From NCBI GenBank assembly GCA_030740135.1, contig JASLXW010000245.1, forward strand, positions 1 through 6,305: a DNA stretch of 6,305 nt, written 5' to 3'. Origin of the DNA: Nitrospinota bacterium. GTDB taxonomy: Bacteria > UBA8248 > JACPRG01. The position numbers and the translations under genes were made by a program. The number at the start of each line of letters is the position of its first letter. The stretch's first letter is position 1. Below, piece by piece: positions 5,307-6,305 of this stretch. The notes under the pieces were generated by a model. It was not told where the DNA came from and did no database searches. It saw only the letters and a program-made list of their open reading frames with translations.

Positions 5307-6305
5307 TTGTCCAAATATTCAGCCGAGGGCGCGCGCTTGTCAGAAACCCTTCGGCGGATTCTGACCGAGGCCGTCCGGGGTCTGGCCGCCGACCGGGGCG
5401 CCATTTTTCTTCGAGACGCCGGAAGTGATTCGGTCCGATGCGAAGCCTCCGTGGGTCTGTCGGAAAGCTACCGGAACGCGGCGGCGCACCAATGGCCCTC
5501 CTACCAGGACGCCTTCGCGGGGGGTGCGCCGGGAGTCTTATTCTGGAAAGACGCCCGAACAGCATCTCCCTATGCGGCCGTGAAAAACGAAGTCATCTCG
5601 GAGGGATTTCGCTCGGCCCTGAATGTTCCTCTTCTGTCGGAAGGCGCACTCCTCGATTTTCTGGGGCTCTACTTCGACCAAACCTGTGAAGTGACCGGCG
5701 AAGAGACGTCCGGCCTTCTGATGGCCGCGGAGTTCGCGGCGCTCGCCATCGAGAATACCCGGACCTGCGAGGCGCTCCGCACCCGCTCGGAGCGCCAGGA
5801 GGCGCTGCGCAAAGTCACACAACAACTGACGCGGAACATTGACCCCCAGGTGCTGTTCCGCCGGATCTGTCAATCCGTCCTTGATCTGCTGGACGTGGGC
5901 TTTGTCCACTTCCTGATTCTGAACCCGGTGACGAAAGGGCTGGACGTCGCCGCCGCGTCTGGCGATCTGGAACACGATGAATTGGCCTCTCGCCGGTTCC
6001 CGCAAGGGAAGGGATTGAGCAGCCGGGTGTTTGCACGGAAGGAGCCCGTCATGGTTCGGGAGGTCCTTGAAGATCCGGACTGGATGGACCGCGAATGGGC
6101 CGAGAGGGACCACATCAAATCCTTTTTGGGTATTCCCCTCCGCCTGGAAGGAGAGGTCGTCGGCGTCCTGGATTGCTTTACGCGGGAAATTCGCGAATTC
6201 CGGCCGGACGAGATTGAGTTGATGCAGGACTTCGCCGACCAGGCGGCCGTTGCCTTTGGCCTGGGCGGAAGGGGTGGCCCGGGTGGCGAAGTAGATCGGC
6301 TCGTA
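5307..6305 (+). CDS. Tandem GAF-domain sensor protein, N-terminal part
   Basis: An open frame of 333 codons from a TTG start, continuing past the right edge. GAF 1 covers about residues 11-152: a helix LSETLRRILTEAVRGL, the strand GAIFLRD, then FRSALNVPLLSEGALLDFLGLYFD and the closing helix AEFAALAIENT. A charged helical linker (about 150-185, EALRTRSERQEALRKVTQQL) joins it to GAF 2 (about 178-318). GAF 2 has FPQGKGLSSRVFARKEPVMV, IKSFLGIPLRLEGEVVGVLDCF, FRPDEIELMQDFADQAAVAF and other standard signatures. A Gly-rich stretch follows at the cut edge. GAF domains bind cyclic nucleotides, haem, bilins or small metabolites, and pass the signal through such helices to an output domain. That domain (histidine kinase, GGDEF/EAL, sigma-54 activator or PP2C) lies outside the window. 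No membrane segment is seen, so a cytoplasmic location is likely. Neither GAF shows an obvious haem- or bilin-ligand motif that I can call. Confidence 0.85.
   Translation, partial: MSKYSAEGARLSETLRRILTEAVRGLAADRGAIFLRDAGSDSVRCEASVGLSESYRNAAAHQWPSYQDAFAGGAPGVLFWKDARTASPYAAVKNEVISEGFRSALNVPLLSEGALLDFLGLYFDQTCEVTGEETSGLLMAAEFAALAIENTRTCEALRTRSERQEALRKVTQQLTRNIDPQVLFRRICQSVLDLLDVGFVHFLILNPVTKGLDVAAASGDLEHDELASRRFPQGKGLSSRVFARKEPVMVREVLEDPDWMDREWAERDHIKSFLGIPLRLEGEVVGVLDCFTREIREFRPDEIELMQDFADQAAVAFGLGGRGGPGGEVDRLV

Overview
The window is GC-rich, high-third-position-GC bacterial DNA. It encodes an ExbD/TonB pair, so the source is a Gram-negative (outer-membrane) bacterium. GTG and TTG starts are used, and I cannot assign the lineage further. 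There are four main genes plus one partial gene, in the order exbD-tonB (+), nitroreductase-like (-), molybdenum hydroxylase (-), GAF sensor (+).

Positions 1-1084 (+): the C-terminal end of an ExbD-type proton channel subunit. It overlaps by 4 bp (GTGA) the start of a complete TonB-family energy transducer. Together they would pass proton-motive force to outer-membrane TonB-dependent receptors; exbB is presumably just left of the window.

Positions 1123-4887 (-): a self-contained two-gene unit. It is transcribed from a divergent intergenic region and ends convergently against tonB. The first gene is a 776-residue molybdopterin-binding (large) subunit of the xanthine dehydrogenase / aldehyde oxidase / hydroxybenzoyl-CoA reductase superfamily. 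The second is an approximately 449-residue protein made of two nitroreductase-type domains. The [2Fe-2S] and FAD subunits that normally accompany the large subunit are absent from the unit, because it is bounded by opposing genes on both sides. The nitroreductase protein appears to be a pseudo-dimer with one composite FMN site: the NTQPW half is in domain 1, the R-x-T-x-R and RMGYP half in domain 2. An orphan molybdenum hydroxylase paired only with a tandem flavoprotein is the most unusual feature here.

Positions 4888-5306: a divergent, apparently non-coding regulatory region of about 420 bp. It holds a hairpin abutting the hydroxylase ribosome-binding site, an 8-bp direct repeat, a sigma-54-like element, a strong interrupted palindrome (TTTTGAC...GTCAAAA), and a strong ribosome-binding site before a TTG start.

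Positions 5307-6305 (+): the first 333 codons of a protein with two GAF sensor domains. It runs off the right edge, so its output domain (kinase, cyclase, sigma-54 activator or other) is not visible. It could sense a signal related to the divergent metabolic unit, but that is inference from position only.
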